This document shows, piece after piece, positions 8,597-17,566 of a DNA stretch of 64,000 bases (position 1 is its first letter; the number at the start of each line of letters is the position of its first letter). The notes under the pieces were generated by a model. The model was not told the origin of the DNA. It was given only the letters and a program-made list of their open reading frames with translations, and made no database searches. The stretch is from the NCBI GenBank assembly GCA_958296345.1, contig CATQIJ010000003.1:62001-126000 (forward strand), read 5' to 3'. This stretch comes from an uncultured Rhizobiaceae bacterium (GTDB lineage: Bacteria > Pseudomonadota > Alphaproteobacteria > Rhizobiales > Rhizobiaceae). A program made the translations under genes and the position numbers.

Positions 8597-9265
8597 CTAG
8601 TGTCGTGCTAGAATTGAGCGATTGAAACCTGCAACATTTGGCTCTCCGTCAACTGTTGCAGCTTCAGTTGGAATAAAACGTCCACGATGATTTATAATCC
8701 ATGGCAGTATTTTGTTTACTGCTCCTCTTGTTCTTGGTTCATCTGTTAATTGATATGTGATTGACTTAAACTTTATGCCTGAACCAAAGCTCCAATCAAA
8801 AGTAAGGGGGCTTATTTGTTTTATTGATTTTGGATCTTCAATATCGCGGAAATAAAAGAAGGGTGGTTTAACAAAACTTGTTATTTCTGGCCTGTCAGTA
8901 TCATTGAGCATGTCCTTTATTTCGAGATCTGCTTGACTTTTTTTCAAACCGTAATGCCTGCCATATTCTCCAAATATTGCGTACATGTCGTATAAAGTTA
9001 GCGCAAATGCGTATTGCCCATGCTTCACTTCTATAAAGGGCGCTTCTCCATAAAGACCATGGGATGATGAACTACTTGAGTTTAGTCTCTTGGGGTGCTT
9101 GGCATGTATAAAAGTTAGAACAGTTGAGTTGGAGATAATCCCTTCTGGTGTTTCAGCTTTAATAGTAACTTTTACATTCCATGTTTTTCGCTCTCCCCAT
9201 CCTGAGATGAGAAGTCCTGCTAAGCAAAGTGCGAAGAATGTTGTGGTAGTTAGAAACTTATTCAT
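8597..9265 (-). CDS. Hypothetical exported protein
   Basis: I do not recognise this 222-residue protein. The N-terminus (MNKFLTTTTFFALCLAGLLISG) is a signal peptide; no Cys follows it, so it is probably not a lipoprotein. A low-complexity run of six Ser lies near residue 63. The rest is mixed alpha/beta with no repeats or further membrane segments, and ends in basic and small residues. It stands alone, with about 190 bp downstream and the acpXL promoter region upstream of its stop. Likely periplasmic; function unknown. Confidence 0.65.
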   Translation of the reverse strand: MNKFLTTTTFFALCLAGLLISGWGERKTWNVKVTIKAETPEGIISNSTVLTFIHAKHPKRLNSSSSSSHGLYGEAPFIEVKHGQYAFALTLYDMYAIFGEYGRHYGLKKSQADLEIKDMLNDTDRPEITSFVKPPFFYFRDIEDPKSIKQISPLTFDWSFGSGIKFKSITYQLTDEPRTRGAVNKILPWIINHRGRFIPTEAATVDGEPNVAGFNRSILARH

Positions 9266-9455
9266 AAGCCATAATTGTCAGGATTCGTTAAAACCTTTAT
9301 GAATGTATATTCAAAACCTAATCACTATTATGTGTAGAGAATTATTGCTTCATGCTCAAAGCTGCTGGTTTTCCAGAGCCAAATTAAAAAAGTTGAGAGA
9401 ATGACGTTATAATTTTGTTATCGAGCTTATTAAAACTCTGACGATTTATAACGCT

Positions 9456-10442
9456 TCAAATCTCTAGAATAATTTTTGGTGGTGCTGTTCCATTGTGAAT
9501 TTCTTCAAATCCTTGCACGCCTTCTGCTAGCGGCCTGATTTGTGACCATCCATCTCTTGTTACTTTACCGTCTGCTAATAAATCGAGAGCTTCTTGGAAG
9601 TCTTTGTTGGTGTAGCAATAGGTTCCGATAAACGCGATTTCTTGTAAGGTTATGCGTCTGGTGTCTAGACCTTCGTTGCTGTCTTGAAGACCCACGTGGA
9701 CAATTGTTCCACCCGGTAGAGCAAGTTCTGATGCGGCTTTTCTAGTGTGGCCTGAACCTACGCAATCTAAAATTAAGTCAGCGTGCTCAATACCCGGCTT
9801 CTCCGTGATTGGATCGTATGGCTTTGCTTTCAATACTTTTGCAAGCATTTCACGTCGCAGTGGATTTGTTTCGCCAATCCATAGGTTTGTAACGCCTTGA
9901 TTTTGCAGAACAAGTGCGCAAAGAAGTCCGATTGCGCCGCCACCAAGGATGATTGCAGAGGCTTCGCCAACAGGTTTTTTCAAGCGTTCCATGCCGATGT
10001 GAACAGAATGAACGCATACGGCTAGAGGCTCGGCTAAAGCTGCTTGATCGAAAGCTAGACGATCTGGAATTGCGAAGATGTTATCTTCTTTTATGGCGAC
10101 TGCTTGTGCAAATGCACCTGGGACGCGCATTCCTATGAGCTCGCGTTTTTCACATAGATGCTCACTGCCAGTGGTGCATGGTAAACATGTGCCGCACGTC
10201 ATAAGTGGGTTTATGGCTACACGTTTGCCTTCAAATTTTCCTGAGCGTGGAATTCCGACGGCTTCATGGCCTAGAATGAGTGGTGGGACACGTCTTGCGT
10301 CATGCCTGTGCCATGCGTGCATATCTGAACCACAGATGCCGCAATGGGTGAGGTCAACGATCACTTCGCCTTCATCGGCAACAGGATCAGCTTCTTCGCG
10401 GAATTGCGTTTTCATCGTGTCTGTATAAACGAGTGCCTTCAT
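9456..10442 (-). CDS. Zinc-dependent polyol/idonate-type dehydrogenase
   Basis: MDR-family NAD(P)-dependent dehydrogenase of 328 residues. Catalytic zinc ligands are visible (HCGICGSDMHAW near residue 34, GHEAVG near 59), as is the structural zinc loop (CGTCLPCTTGSEHLC near 81-95). The nucleotide site is near 167 (ILGGGAIGLLCALVLQ). The pairing with an SDR resembling gluconate 5-dehydrogenase, overlapping by four bases, recalls idnD-idnO, so L-idonate or another sugar acid/polyol is a reasonable substrate guess. The nearby TRAP genes would supply it. Substrate is inference only. Confidence 0.8.
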   Translation of the reverse strand: MKALVYTDTMKTQFREEADPVADEGEVIVDLTHCGICGSDMHAWHRHDARRVPPLILGHEAVGIPRSGKFEGKRVAINPLMTCGTCLPCTTGSEHLCEKRELIGMRVPGAFAQAVAIKEDNIFAIPDRLAFDQAALAEPLAVCVHSVHIGMERLKKPVGEASAIILGGGAIGLLCALVLQNQGVTNLWIGETNPLRREMLAKVLKAKPYDPITEKPGIEHADLILDCVGSGHTRKAASELALPGGTIVHVGLQDSNEGLDTRRITLQEIAFIGTYCYTNKDFQEALDLLADGKVTRDGWSQIRPLAEGVQGFEEIHNGTAPPKIILEI

Positions 10443-11185
10443 TTTGCGGTATATCCTCCATCTACAGGTAGAACTTGGCCTGTGACATAGCTTGATGCGT
10501 CTGATGCTAGGAATATTGCTGGGCCTGCAAGGTCAGATAGTTCACCATTGCGGCCTACGCACGTCATGCTGGCGTGGTGTGCTGACATTTTATCATCGTC
10601 AAAAACTGCGGCGGTTAATTCTGTTGGGAAAAAACCTGGTGCAATTGCGTTTGCCGTGATGCCGTCTTTTGACCAAGCTTCCGCCATCGCGCGCGTAAGC
10701 TGTGTTATGCCACCTTTGGATGCGCCGTAAGCGATACCGTTTGTGAATGCTCTATTGGATTGGAGTGAAGCAATATTGATTATGCGACCCCAATTGTTAG
10801 CCTTCATGTTTGGCGCAAAAGCTTGAGCTAAAAAGAAGGGGACAGATAGGTTTAAATGAATCGTCTTGTTCCATGTCTCCTGATCGACTTCATCAGCATG
10901 TTTGCGTGGGTTAAGGCCAGCTGCGCTGACGATGATGTCGGGTAGGGCGTTTAAGGTATTGCAGGCGCTAAAGATGGTTTGACTTGCGTCCTCTGCCATT
11001 AGGTCTGTAGCGATTGTAAAGCCATCACGCTCTCCAAGTGCTTCTTCTAATAAAGCTTCGCGTCGACCAACGAGAATGATGCTTGCGCCTTGATCAGAGT
11101 AGGCGTGCGCAATTGCTTTACCTATGCCAGAACCACCACCAGTGATTATTGCTGTCTTGCCTTTAAGTGAAAATAATTCGGTCAT
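10439..11185 (-). CDS. SDR-family oxidoreductase (gluconate 5-dehydrogenase-like)
   Basis: Classical short-chain dehydrogenase of 248 residues: TGGGSGIGKAIA cofactor motif near residue 16, catalytic Ser in NIASLQS near 140, YGASKGG with Tyr and Lys near 154-158, and a PVDGGYTAK-type C-terminus. It overlaps the following dehydrogenase gene by four bases, so the two are translationally coupled. A strong terminator lies between it and the TRAP permease gene upstream, so this pair may have its own promoter or rely on readthrough. The substrate cannot be read from sequence. Confidence 0.82.
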   Translation of the reverse strand: MTELFSLKGKTAIITGGGSGIGKAIAHAYSDQGASIILVGRREALLEEALGERDGFTIATDLMAEDASQTIFSACNTLNALPDIIVSAAGLNPRKHADEVDQETWNKTIHLNLSVPFFLAQAFAPNMKANNWGRIINIASLQSNRAFTNGIAYGASKGGITQLTRAMAEAWSKDGITANAIAPGFFPTELTAAVFDDDKMSAHHASMTCVGRNGELSDLAGPAIFLASDASSYVTGQVLPVDGGYTAK

Positions 11186-11205
11186 CTATTTCCTCATATC
11201 ACAAT

Positions 11206-11251
11206 AAAAAACTCCCTCGCAGCTACGTTTAATAACGTGACTGCAAGGGAG
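11206..11251 (-). terminator. Rho-independent terminator after the TRAP permease gene
   Basis: A long interrupted hairpin at 11212-11251 (CTCCCT, GCAG and ACGTT pair in turn with AACGT, CTGC and AGGGAG around a TAAT loop) is followed on the minus strand by six T. It lies between the dctQM stop and the SDR start and should end the TRAP transcript. Confidence 0.85.
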
Positions 11252-11269
11252 GAGAACTTTTAATTCAAC

Positions 11270-13783
11270 TTACTGAGCAACCGCAGGGAAACCTTCGTAG
11301 CTGAAGAAGCCTGGTGATCCTGCGCTAGACAAGTAGTCCGGCAACCAAAGCGCGAAGCCTGGGAAAACAAAGATCAGTATCAAGCCAATGACCTGGATAA
11401 CCATGAATTGCATCATGCCGAAGTAAATGTCTTTCAGATCCCATTCTGGCACAACACCTTTCAGGAAGTAGGCCGAGAGCGCGACAGGCGGACTGAGCCA
11501 TGCGGTCTGTAAATTCACAGCCACAAGAATTGCGAACCAAGTAAGGTTTACATTCAACTGAACCAGTAGCGGTACTAGAATTGGTACGATAATCAAAACG
11601 ATTGGTACCCACTCAAGAGGCCAGCCCAGCAAGAATACCAGCGCCATCACGAGGATGAGCATTGCTGCTGTTGAGAGGTCCATGGACAGAAGAACTTCAG
11701 TTAGGAACTTCGGCGTGCCAAGATTTGAGAACACCGCGCCAAAGAAGTTTGAAGCAGCAACCAAGAACATGATTAGAACTGAAATTTCTAATGTCTTGAT
11801 CAGTGTATCGTTAAATTCTCTTATTAGCACCATTAAAAGATAAATTATGAATGGAGCGGCAATCAATACTGCTAACCAACTTAATTCAACTCCCATTATT
11901 CCTATGCGTAAGTAACAAAACAGCAAGTAGCCTATTGTTGTGATTCCAAGCCCCTTGTAGTCATCAGCTGTTATTTTAAAGCTTACTTTTCCGTAAGAAA
12001 CTGAAAGAACAATAGCACCGAAGGCACCACATGCGGCGGCTTCAGCAGGTGTTGCCCAACCAGCTAAGATTGAGCCTAGAGCAAATGCGATCAGAACTGT
12101 TGGGGGTACAAGACCCATGAAGAACTCATACCAAAGGTCGGAGAAGTAGAAGCCTCCTGGCCGTGTTGCTCGTGCCCATTTGTAGGCACCGAACATAACT
12201 CCAAGCCAAAGGATAGGTACAATTAACCCATCAAGAGGAAAGAGGCCAAAGCCTGTCGCAGCGCCGATTGTAATTAACCAGATGAAAGCTACCAATGCAC
12301 TCATGACCAAAACAACCTCAAGGAAGTAGTATGGTGAAGTTTCTGGTTGTTCATCTTCCGGCAAGATTGGGCCAAGAGCTGGATCAATCATACAACGACC
12401 TACTGCGTAGATAAGGTAAAGGGATGCAAGCAGAACACCTGGAATGATTGCTGCGCGGAAAAGGTCTGTTACTGGAATTTCCAGAACAGGGCCCATTACG
12501 ATTAGCATGATGGATGGCGGGATAAGAATGCCCAGCGTACCACCAGCTGTGATTGTACCTGCTGCCATGCGAACGTTATAACCAGATTTATTCATCGTTT
12601 TTGCAGCCATAATACCAAGAATGGTAACGGATGCACCTACGATGCCTGTTGCAGCAGCAAAAATGGTTGATACAAAGAGCACAGCGATGAAGAGCGCACC
12701 GCGTGTTTTTGACATCATCATTTGGACTGCATTAAACAGACGTTCCATAAGACCAGCTTGCTCCATCACAATGCCCATCAAAATGAACAATGGAACAGCA
12801 ACTAGCTGATCGTCCAACATAGTTGAGTTTGTTTGGAGTGTTTGTAGGAAGAATGTTAGTGCGCTACCTGATCCCCAAGCGCCAAAGGTAAATGCGAGGA
12901 AGATTAGGGTGAAAGAAATCGGGAAACCAATAAAGATCACAAAGATCATAGCACCCAACATGAACAGGCCAATAATTTCTTTTGAGACAGTCGCTTTTCC
13001 AGTAAGGCCAATCCACTCAAATAATGGAAGTGTTTTTGGGTAGAAAACACTAACAAAAACGATTGCCAATATAATGATATACGGAATTAGAAGGCGAACA
13101 AATTTGGCTTCGCGTACTGCACCCATCTTGTGGAAACAACGAAATAATTCTGGTAGGCCTTGCAAAAGAAGTAAGAAAGCACCGATTGGCATGAAGATAC
13201 GAGCCGGCCACAAAATAGGAGCCCAAGTGCTATCTGATGCACGTTCCCAACCTGGAGGGTTGAAGAAATCCTTGCCGAATGAGTCTAGCCCATAGTCGAG
13301 TGCAGACCAGAAGAAAAATAGCATGGCTGGGAAATAGAAGAGTAAATATAGTACTGCATCTACGGTTGCCTGTTTTTTAGGCTCCCAATTGCGGTAGATG
13401 AAGTCCGCCCTGATGTGGACGCCGCGCATAAGTGCGTAAGCAGCGGCTGCCATGAAAATTACGCCGCCTAACATACGTGATGTATCATAAACCCATAGGG
13501 TAGGGCCAAAGCCCACTTCACGGGCGAATTCGTTTAGGCCATTTTCTGTAAGAATTGCAAATGCCTTACGAGAAACAACCTCAAATACCATAACAAAGAT
13601 CAAGGGTATAAGAAGCAAACAAGTAAGCCTGCCAGCCCATTCATTGATGACATCAATGGTTGCTGTAATTGGGCGTTGCCAAGACGTCATGTCTTCTGGC
13701 GTGTAACCAGCTTTTTCGTTACGGCGCTCCGCAATGGATTCGTCTGTGGTGTCCAGATCGTCAGGAATTACTTCTTCGGCCAT
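11270..13783 (-). CDS. dctQM: TRAP transporter, fused small and large permease subunits (DctQM)
   Basis: Inner-membrane secondary transporter of 837 residues joining the 4-helix DctQ domain (about residues 40-230) to the multi-helix DctM domain (about 240-820). It takes up an organic acid with a sodium or proton gradient and a periplasmic binding protein. I chose the ATG at 13783 (MAEEVIPDD) because GGGAGA lies six bases upstream; an ATG five codons earlier has no properly spaced site. The large domain carries the usual 'PLFILMGIVMEQAGL' and 'GGTLGILIPPSIMLIVMG' blocks. A central cytoplasmic insert separates two DctM halves. Confidence 0.93.
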   Translation of the reverse strand: MAEEVIPDDLDTTDESIAERRNEKAGYTPEDMTSWQRPITATIDVINEWAGRLTCLLLIPLIFVMVFEVVSRKAFAILTENGLNEFAREVGFGPTLWVYDTSRMLGGVIFMAAAAYALMRGVHIRADFIYRNWEPKKQATVDAVLYLLFYFPAMLFFFWSALDYGLDSFGKDFFNPPGWERASDSTWAPILWPARIFMPIGAFLLLLQGLPELFRCFHKMGAVREAKFVRLLIPYIIILAIVFVSVFYPKTLPLFEWIGLTGKATVSKEIIGLFMLGAMIFVIFIGFPISFTLIFLAFTFGAWGSGSALTFFLQTLQTNSTMLDDQLVAVPLFILMGIVMEQAGLMERLFNAVQMMMSKTRGALFIAVLFVSTIFAAATGIVGASVTILGIMAAKTMNKSGYNVRMAAGTITAGGTLGILIPPSIMLIVMGPVLEIPVTDLFRAAIIPGVLLASLYLIYAVGRCMIDPALGPILPEDEQPETSPYYFLEVVLVMSALVAFIWLITIGAATGFGLFPLDGLIVPILWLGVMFGAYKWARATRPGGFYFSDLWYEFFMGLVPPTVLIAFALGSILAGWATPAEAAACGAFGAIVLSVSYGKVSFKITADDYKGLGITTIGYLLFCYLRIGIMGVELSWLAVLIAAPFIIYLLMVLIREFNDTLIKTLEISVLIMFLVAASNFFGAVFSNLGTPKFLTEVLLSMDLSTAAMLILVMALVFLLGWPLEWVPIVLIIVPILVPLLVQLNVNLTWFAILVAVNLQTAWLSPPVALSAYFLKGVVPEWDLKDIYFGMMQFMVIQVIGLILIFVFPGFALWLPDYLSSAGSPGFFSYEGFPAVAQ

Positions 13784-13862
13784 TTTGGATCTCCCCATCC
13801 TTGTCTTTTATCTTTATGAGAAAGGGTATTTGAAATCATGCCATTACCAATAAAGGTAAAAT

Positions 13863-13885
13863 AGCGGAAGCTAAAAGCCTCCGCC
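13863..13885 (-). terminator. Intercistronic hairpin between dctP and dctQM
   Basis: Nine base pairs (13864-13872 with 13876-13884) around a 3-base loop. The one mismatch on the plus strand (A against C) becomes a G-U pair in minus-strand RNA, so the stem is better in the transcribed direction. It is followed by TATTTTACC, only weakly T-rich. It probably stabilises or partly terminates the dctP message so that binding protein exceeds permease. Confidence 0.55.
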
Positions 13886-13902
13886 AAATTTATGTGTTTA
13901 AC

Positions 13903-15009
13903 TTACTTCACTGAGTCAGCGTAAGCTTTGCCAAGTGCGGCATTTGACGCTTGCGAACCAGCCCAGAAAGGAACTGCAATTGCTGCGAAGTCTTTTTGTG
14001 ACTGCCATACTTTTGCAAAGAATGCATTTTCAGCAGCGTTCTTCTCAAGCAGGTTTTTTGCAGCGTTCATATACGCAGGGAAGTAATCTGCAGGTGTGTC
14101 ATGAAGTTGAACTCCATGATTTTCCGTTAGATCTTTAAGTGCTTTACCGTTTTCGTAGATGCGGTAAGACATCGATTTTGAAAGTGAAGCGTTAGCCGCA
14201 ACTTCAAGTGCTTTTTGCTGGATTGGTGTCATTGCATTGTAAACATCACCGTTAAGGTAAAGGTCTGCATTCACAACAACCTGGTGAAGGCCCTGAAGGT
14301 AGTAGTGCTTCAGAACTTTCTGGAAGCCAAACACTGAGTCAGGCTTCGGGCAACACCATTCAGCTGCATCGATTGTACCTTTTTCAAGTGCTGGAAGAAT
14401 GTCACCACCACCCATAGCAACAGAAGCTACGCCAATGTCTTTATATGCCTGACCAGGAATTCCTGGAGGTGTACGGAAACGATACTTACGGAAATCATCC
14501 ATAGATGTAATCGGCTCTTTGAACCAACCCAAAGCTTCTGGGCCAACCGGCTGAAGCATGAAGCCTTTAACATTCACACCCATTTCAGACCAAAGCTGGT
14601 CGTAAAGTTCTTTACCACCACCAAACTGGAACCATGATAGGAATGCGATGTTGTCGATACCAACACCAGCACCTGCTGGAGGTGAACCGAATAGAGCTGC
14701 TGCTGGATGCTTGCCTGACCAGTAGTGAGTCCAAGCAAAGCCACCTTCAACGAGGCCTTTGTCAACCGCATCAAGAGTTTCTTTAGCACCAACGACGGCA
14801 CCTGCTGGTAAAATTTCAAACACAATTTCACCATTGGTAAGAGCAGTAACGTCATCGCCGAATGCTTTAAGCATTACAACTTCATCAGCTTTCGCAGAGA
14901 TAACTGATTGTACGCGGATTGTTGTTTCTGCAAATACTGCAGAAGCAGTGATTGAAAGAGTAACTGCAGAACCTGCAAGTACCTTTGCTGTTTTAGATAG
15001 AATAGACAT
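13903..15009 (-). CDS. dctP: TRAP transporter periplasmic substrate-binding protein (DctP family)
   Basis: Binding protein of 368 residues with a signal peptide ending in ASAVFA near residue 27. The WCCPKPDSVFGFQKVLKHYYLQGLHQ block near 215 and 'WSGKHPAAALFGSPP' near 93 place it in the subfamily of TRAP proteins that bind 2-oxo acids or lactate (TakP-like) rather than the sialic-acid type. The RFRTPPGIPGQ block holds the conserved Arg that binds the carboxylate. GGGAGG precedes the ATG. It lies upstream of dctQM, after three phased palindromic repeats that probably control it. Confidence 0.92.
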   Translation of the reverse strand: MSILSKTAKVLAGSAVTLSITASAVFAETTIRVQSVISAKADEVVMLKAFGDDVTALTNGEIVFEILPAGAVVGAKETLDAVDKGLVEGGFAWTHYWSGKHPAAALFGSPPAGAGVGIDNIAFLSWFQFGGGKELYDQLWSEMGVNVKGFMLQPVGPEALGWFKEPITSMDDFRKYRFRTPPGIPGQAYKDIGVASVAMGGGDILPALEKGTIDAAEWCCPKPDSVFGFQKVLKHYYLQGLHQVVVNADLYLNGDVYNAMTPIQQKALEVAANASLSKSMSYRIYENGKALKDLTENHGVQLHDTPADYFPAYMNAAKNLLEKNAAENAFFAKVWQSQKDFAAIAVPFWAGSQASNAALGKAYADSVK

Positions 15010-15066
15010 GGTATTCCTCCCTTTTGTCTTTCTTCCCTCCGAACCAAATGTAGTGCCACCTCGTTT

Positions 15067-15085
15067 CCCTGCCGAAGGCGCAGGG
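15067..15085. repeat. Short GC-rich palindrome upstream of dctP
   Basis: CCCTGC at 15067-15072 and GCAGGG at 15080-15085 pair around a 7-base loop, just downstream of the triple repeat in the direction of dctP transcription. It may be a 5' leader hairpin or another protein site; no T-run follows it. Confidence 0.5.
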
Positions 15086-15112
15086 GAGATGGTTTTTCAC
15101 CACAATTTTGTA

Positions 15113-15177
15113 GACAGAACGTCTGCCATCTATGTTAGGCAGAACGCCTGCCAGTTATAATTGACAGAACGCCTGCC
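15113..15177. repeat. Three palindromic 15-mers at exact 25-bp spacing upstream of dctP
   Basis: Copies start at 15113, 15138 and 15163: GACAGAACGTCTGCC, GGCAGAACGCCTGCC and GACAGAACGCCTGCC. The middle copy has perfect 5-bp arms (GGCAG/CTGCC); the outer two differ by one base in an arm. The spacers are 10 bp and differ in sequence, so the array is not a simple tandem duplication. The position, between the terC stop and the dctP start, suggests operators for a cooperatively binding regulator such as the IclR protein encoded at 17669. Confidence 0.75.
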
Positions 15178-15194
15178 AAATTCTTTGTATTCCT

Positions 15195-15860
15195 TTAAAA
15201 CCCAAAATAGGCTAATACGCCTCTGAGCGGGTCAAATATTCCACGATACAACATTTCAGCTGATACGTAGAGTAAAACTATCAAACCAGCCCACGAAATC
15301 CATGGGTATCGCGTTAATAGTTTCATAATTAGAGTTGCAGCAAATGCCATTAGCAAGATTGCCAAGCCTAAACCTATAATAAGTTTGTTTGAATCGCCAT
15401 CTGCAATTGCGGCTACTGCAATAACATTATCAAGAGACATGGATACATCTGCTATGGTTATTGCGATTAATGCTTGTCCCAAAGTGCGTCGTGGTTTGCC
15501 TTGATATCCTTTTTCAGGATTTTCAGCATCTTCCATTATATGGAGTGCTTCTTCTTCTCCATGTGATTGAATTTCTTTGTATAACCCCCAACACACGTAA
15601 AAGAGTAGTAATCCACCCACTAATAGCAAGCCAGGAATGTCTAGTAAGTAAGTCGCAACAAACGCAAATGCTACTCGAAGAACAGCCGCGACAATCATAC
15701 CGAATAGGATAGCCTTCTTGCGCAATTCAGGTGATAACCCTGCTGCTGCCATGCCAATAATTAAGGCATTGTCGCCAGATAAAACAATGTCAGCAACAAT
15801 AATCTTACCATAGTCCAAGAATGTGGAAAAAGCTGCTGTTTCTGTAAAAAATTCAAACAT
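15195..15860 (-). CDS. TerC-family integral membrane protein
   Basis: Membrane protein of 221 residues with about seven hydrophobic segments. Two family motifs with conserved acidic residues are clear: DIVLSGDNALIIGMA near residue 24 and DVSMSLDNVIAVAAIA near 139. They lie in membrane helices and are thought to handle metal ions. TerC homologues are linked to manganese export and to protection during membrane protein secretion; the name comes from tellurite resistance. It lies between the GMC oxidoreductase and TRAP genes on the same strand, an unusual location. The N-terminal MFEFFTETAAFSTFLDYGK precedes the first helix. Confidence 0.88.
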   Translation of the reverse strand: MFEFFTETAAFSTFLDYGKIIVADIVLSGDNALIIGMAAAGLSPELRKKAILFGMIVAAVLRVAFAFVATYLLDIPGLLLVGGLLLFYVCWGLYKEIQSHGEEEALHIMEDAENPEKGYQGKPRRTLGQALIAITIADVSMSLDNVIAVAAIADGDSNKLIIGLGLAILLMAFAATLIMKLLTRYPWISWAGLIVLLYVSAEMLYRGIFDPLRGVLAYFGF

Positions 15861-15899
15861 TTTAGTACTCGTAACCCAATCTTGTTTTTGAAATTAATT

Positions 15900-17504
15900 T
15901 CATGCTGCGTCCTCCCGCATCATTGCTGCGCATTTTTCGCCAATCATAATTGCAGGGGCATTTGTATTACCTGAAGTTATGATAGGCATGATGGAGCAAT
16001 CTGCAACGCGTAAACCTTCTGTTCCATGTACATTAAGGCGCTCGTCTACAACCCCCATAGGATCGCTTCCCATTTTACATGTGCCAGTTGGATGATAGAT
16101 CGTTGTTGAATTGTTTCTTGCCCAATCTAGAACTGCATCATAGTCATCATAATTTAATGCTTCATCAGGATTGTGTAGACCTGTTATAATGTTTTTAAGA
16201 GGGCCATGTTGTGTAATTTTGTGCGAAATGCGCAAACCTTCGACCATTGTATCGCAGTCAAGTTTGGTTGCTAGGTAGTTTGGATGAATTTTCGGATATT
16301 CGCGCATATCCTTTGATGTAAGTTCAAGGTGTCCAGCGCTTTCTGGTCTCATTTGAAGCACGGAAGATGTGAAGGCCGAAAATTTGTGAAGACCTTCTGC
16401 TGGACTATCCGCACTCCAAGGTTGGATGTGGAATTGAATGTCTGGTGTTGCTAATTCTTTGCGAGTTTTTAAAAAGCCAGTACCTAGACTTGCTGCCATG
16501 GTCATAGGACCAGTGCGTGCTAGAATATATTGAAGGCCGATCAACCCTTGTTTAATGAAATTACCAACTTCAATGTTTATTGTAGAAACATTTACTTTAT
16601 AAACAGGGCGCGCTTGTAGGTGGTCTTGCAGATTTTGACCGACGCCAGATAGATTTTGTACGACTTCAATCCCATTGTCTTTGAGTTGATCTGCAGGACC
16701 AATGCCTGAAACCATTAAGAGCTGTGGAGAACCAATTGCACCAGAAGCTAGTACAATCTCTTTATTTGCCTTTAGCTCAAGCAGTTTACCATTTGGGCCG
16801 CCTTGGCGAATTATAACACCAGTTGTGCGTTTGTCTTTGATGGTAAGTTTTTCTGCTTGCGAGTTTGTAAATATCGTAAGGTTTGCACGGCCTTTAATAG
16901 GTTTAAGATATGCAACAGCAGATGAGCAACGTTGTCCATTTTTTGCAGTTAACTGAAAATAGCCAACGCCTTCTTGGTCTCCATTGTTGTAATCTTCATT
17001 CTCTTTATATCCAGCATCCACTGCCGAATCGATCCATGCATCAACGATATCGCGTTTTAATCGGGTAGGGGAAACGTTAAGTGGGCCGCCGGATCCCCGG
17101 TCTTCACCCGTATCTTCTTCCCAGTTTTCTGATTTCATGAAGTAGGGAAGAACATCATCCCAACCCCAACCTGAATTGCCCATCTGGCGCCAACCGTCAA
17201 AATCTTCAGCTTGGCCGCGAACATATAAAAGTCCATTTATAGAGCTTGACCCACCAAGTACTTTACCACGAGGCCATGGAATAGAGCGGCCATTAAGGCC
17301 TGGATCAGGCTCAGTTTTATAACACCAATCCGTCTTTGGGTGGCCCATTGTTTTGAAATAACCAACTGGAACATGTATCCAAGGGGTTGTATCCTTGCCA
17401 CCGGCTTCAATGAGCGCAACTTTATAGCGCCCGTCTTCCGTCAGGCGATTTGCTAATGGGCAGCCAGCTGAACCAGCTCCAACAACTATAAAATCGAATT
17501 CCAA
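15900..17504 (-). CDS. GMC-family FAD oxidoreductase (choline/alcohol dehydrogenase-like)
   Basis: FAD-dependent oxidoreductase of 534 residues, about the length of alkane/polyethylene-glycol alcohol and choline dehydrogenases. It shows the N-terminal FAD motif VVGAGSAGCPLANRL, the GMC signature PRGKVLGGSSSINGLLYVRG near residue 80, and the C-terminal HPTGTCKMGSD with the active-site His near 468, followed by a second conserved block with SGNTNAPAIMIGEK. No signal peptide. It heads the minus-strand run GMC-terC-dctP-dctQM and is divergent from the IclR gene, so it probably oxidises an alcohol in the same pathway. Substrate unknown. Confidence 0.9.
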   Translation of the reverse strand: MEFDFIVVGAGSAGCPLANRLTEDGRYKVALIEAGGKDTTPWIHVPVGYFKTMGHPKTDWCYKTEPDPGLNGRSIPWPRGKVLGGSSSINGLLYVRGQAEDFDGWRQMGNSGWGWDDVLPYFMKSENWEEDTGEDRGSGGPLNVSPTRLKRDIVDAWIDSAVDAGYKENEDYNNGDQEGVGYFQLTAKNGQRCSSAVAYLKPIKGRANLTIFTNSQAEKLTIKDKRTTGVIIRQGGPNGKLLELKANKEIVLASGAIGSPQLLMVSGIGPADQLKDNGIEVVQNLSGVGQNLQDHLQARPVYKVNVSTINIEVGNFIKQGLIGLQYILARTGPMTMAASLGTGFLKTRKELATPDIQFHIQPWSADSPAEGLHKFSAFTSSVLQMRPESAGHLELTSKDMREYPKIHPNYLATKLDCDTMVEGLRISHKITQHGPLKNIITGLHNPDEALNYDDYDAVLDWARNNSTTIYHPTGTCKMGSDPMGVVDERLNVHGTEGLRVADCSIMPIITSGNTNAPAIMIGEKCAAMMREDAA

Positions 17505-17525
17505 GTTTTATTTTCTCCAACCACT

Positions 17526-17559
17526 AGACAAAAAGAGTAAAAAATGAGACTTTTTGTCT
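17526..17559. promoter_or_regulatory. Inverted repeat in the GMC/IclR divergent promoter region
   Basis: Perfect 10-bp arms AGACAAAAAG (17526-17535) and CTTTTTGTCT (17550-17559) are separated by 14 bp. They sit 22 bp before the GMC start, where an autoregulating IclR-type repressor or activator would be expected to bind. Confidence 0.6.
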
Positions 17560-17566
17560 TGTTAAT

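Noticed and set aside
15113..15177. CRISPR array
   Set aside because: Only three 15-bp units with 10-bp spacers, no leader and no cas genes; each unit is a palindrome, so operators fit better.
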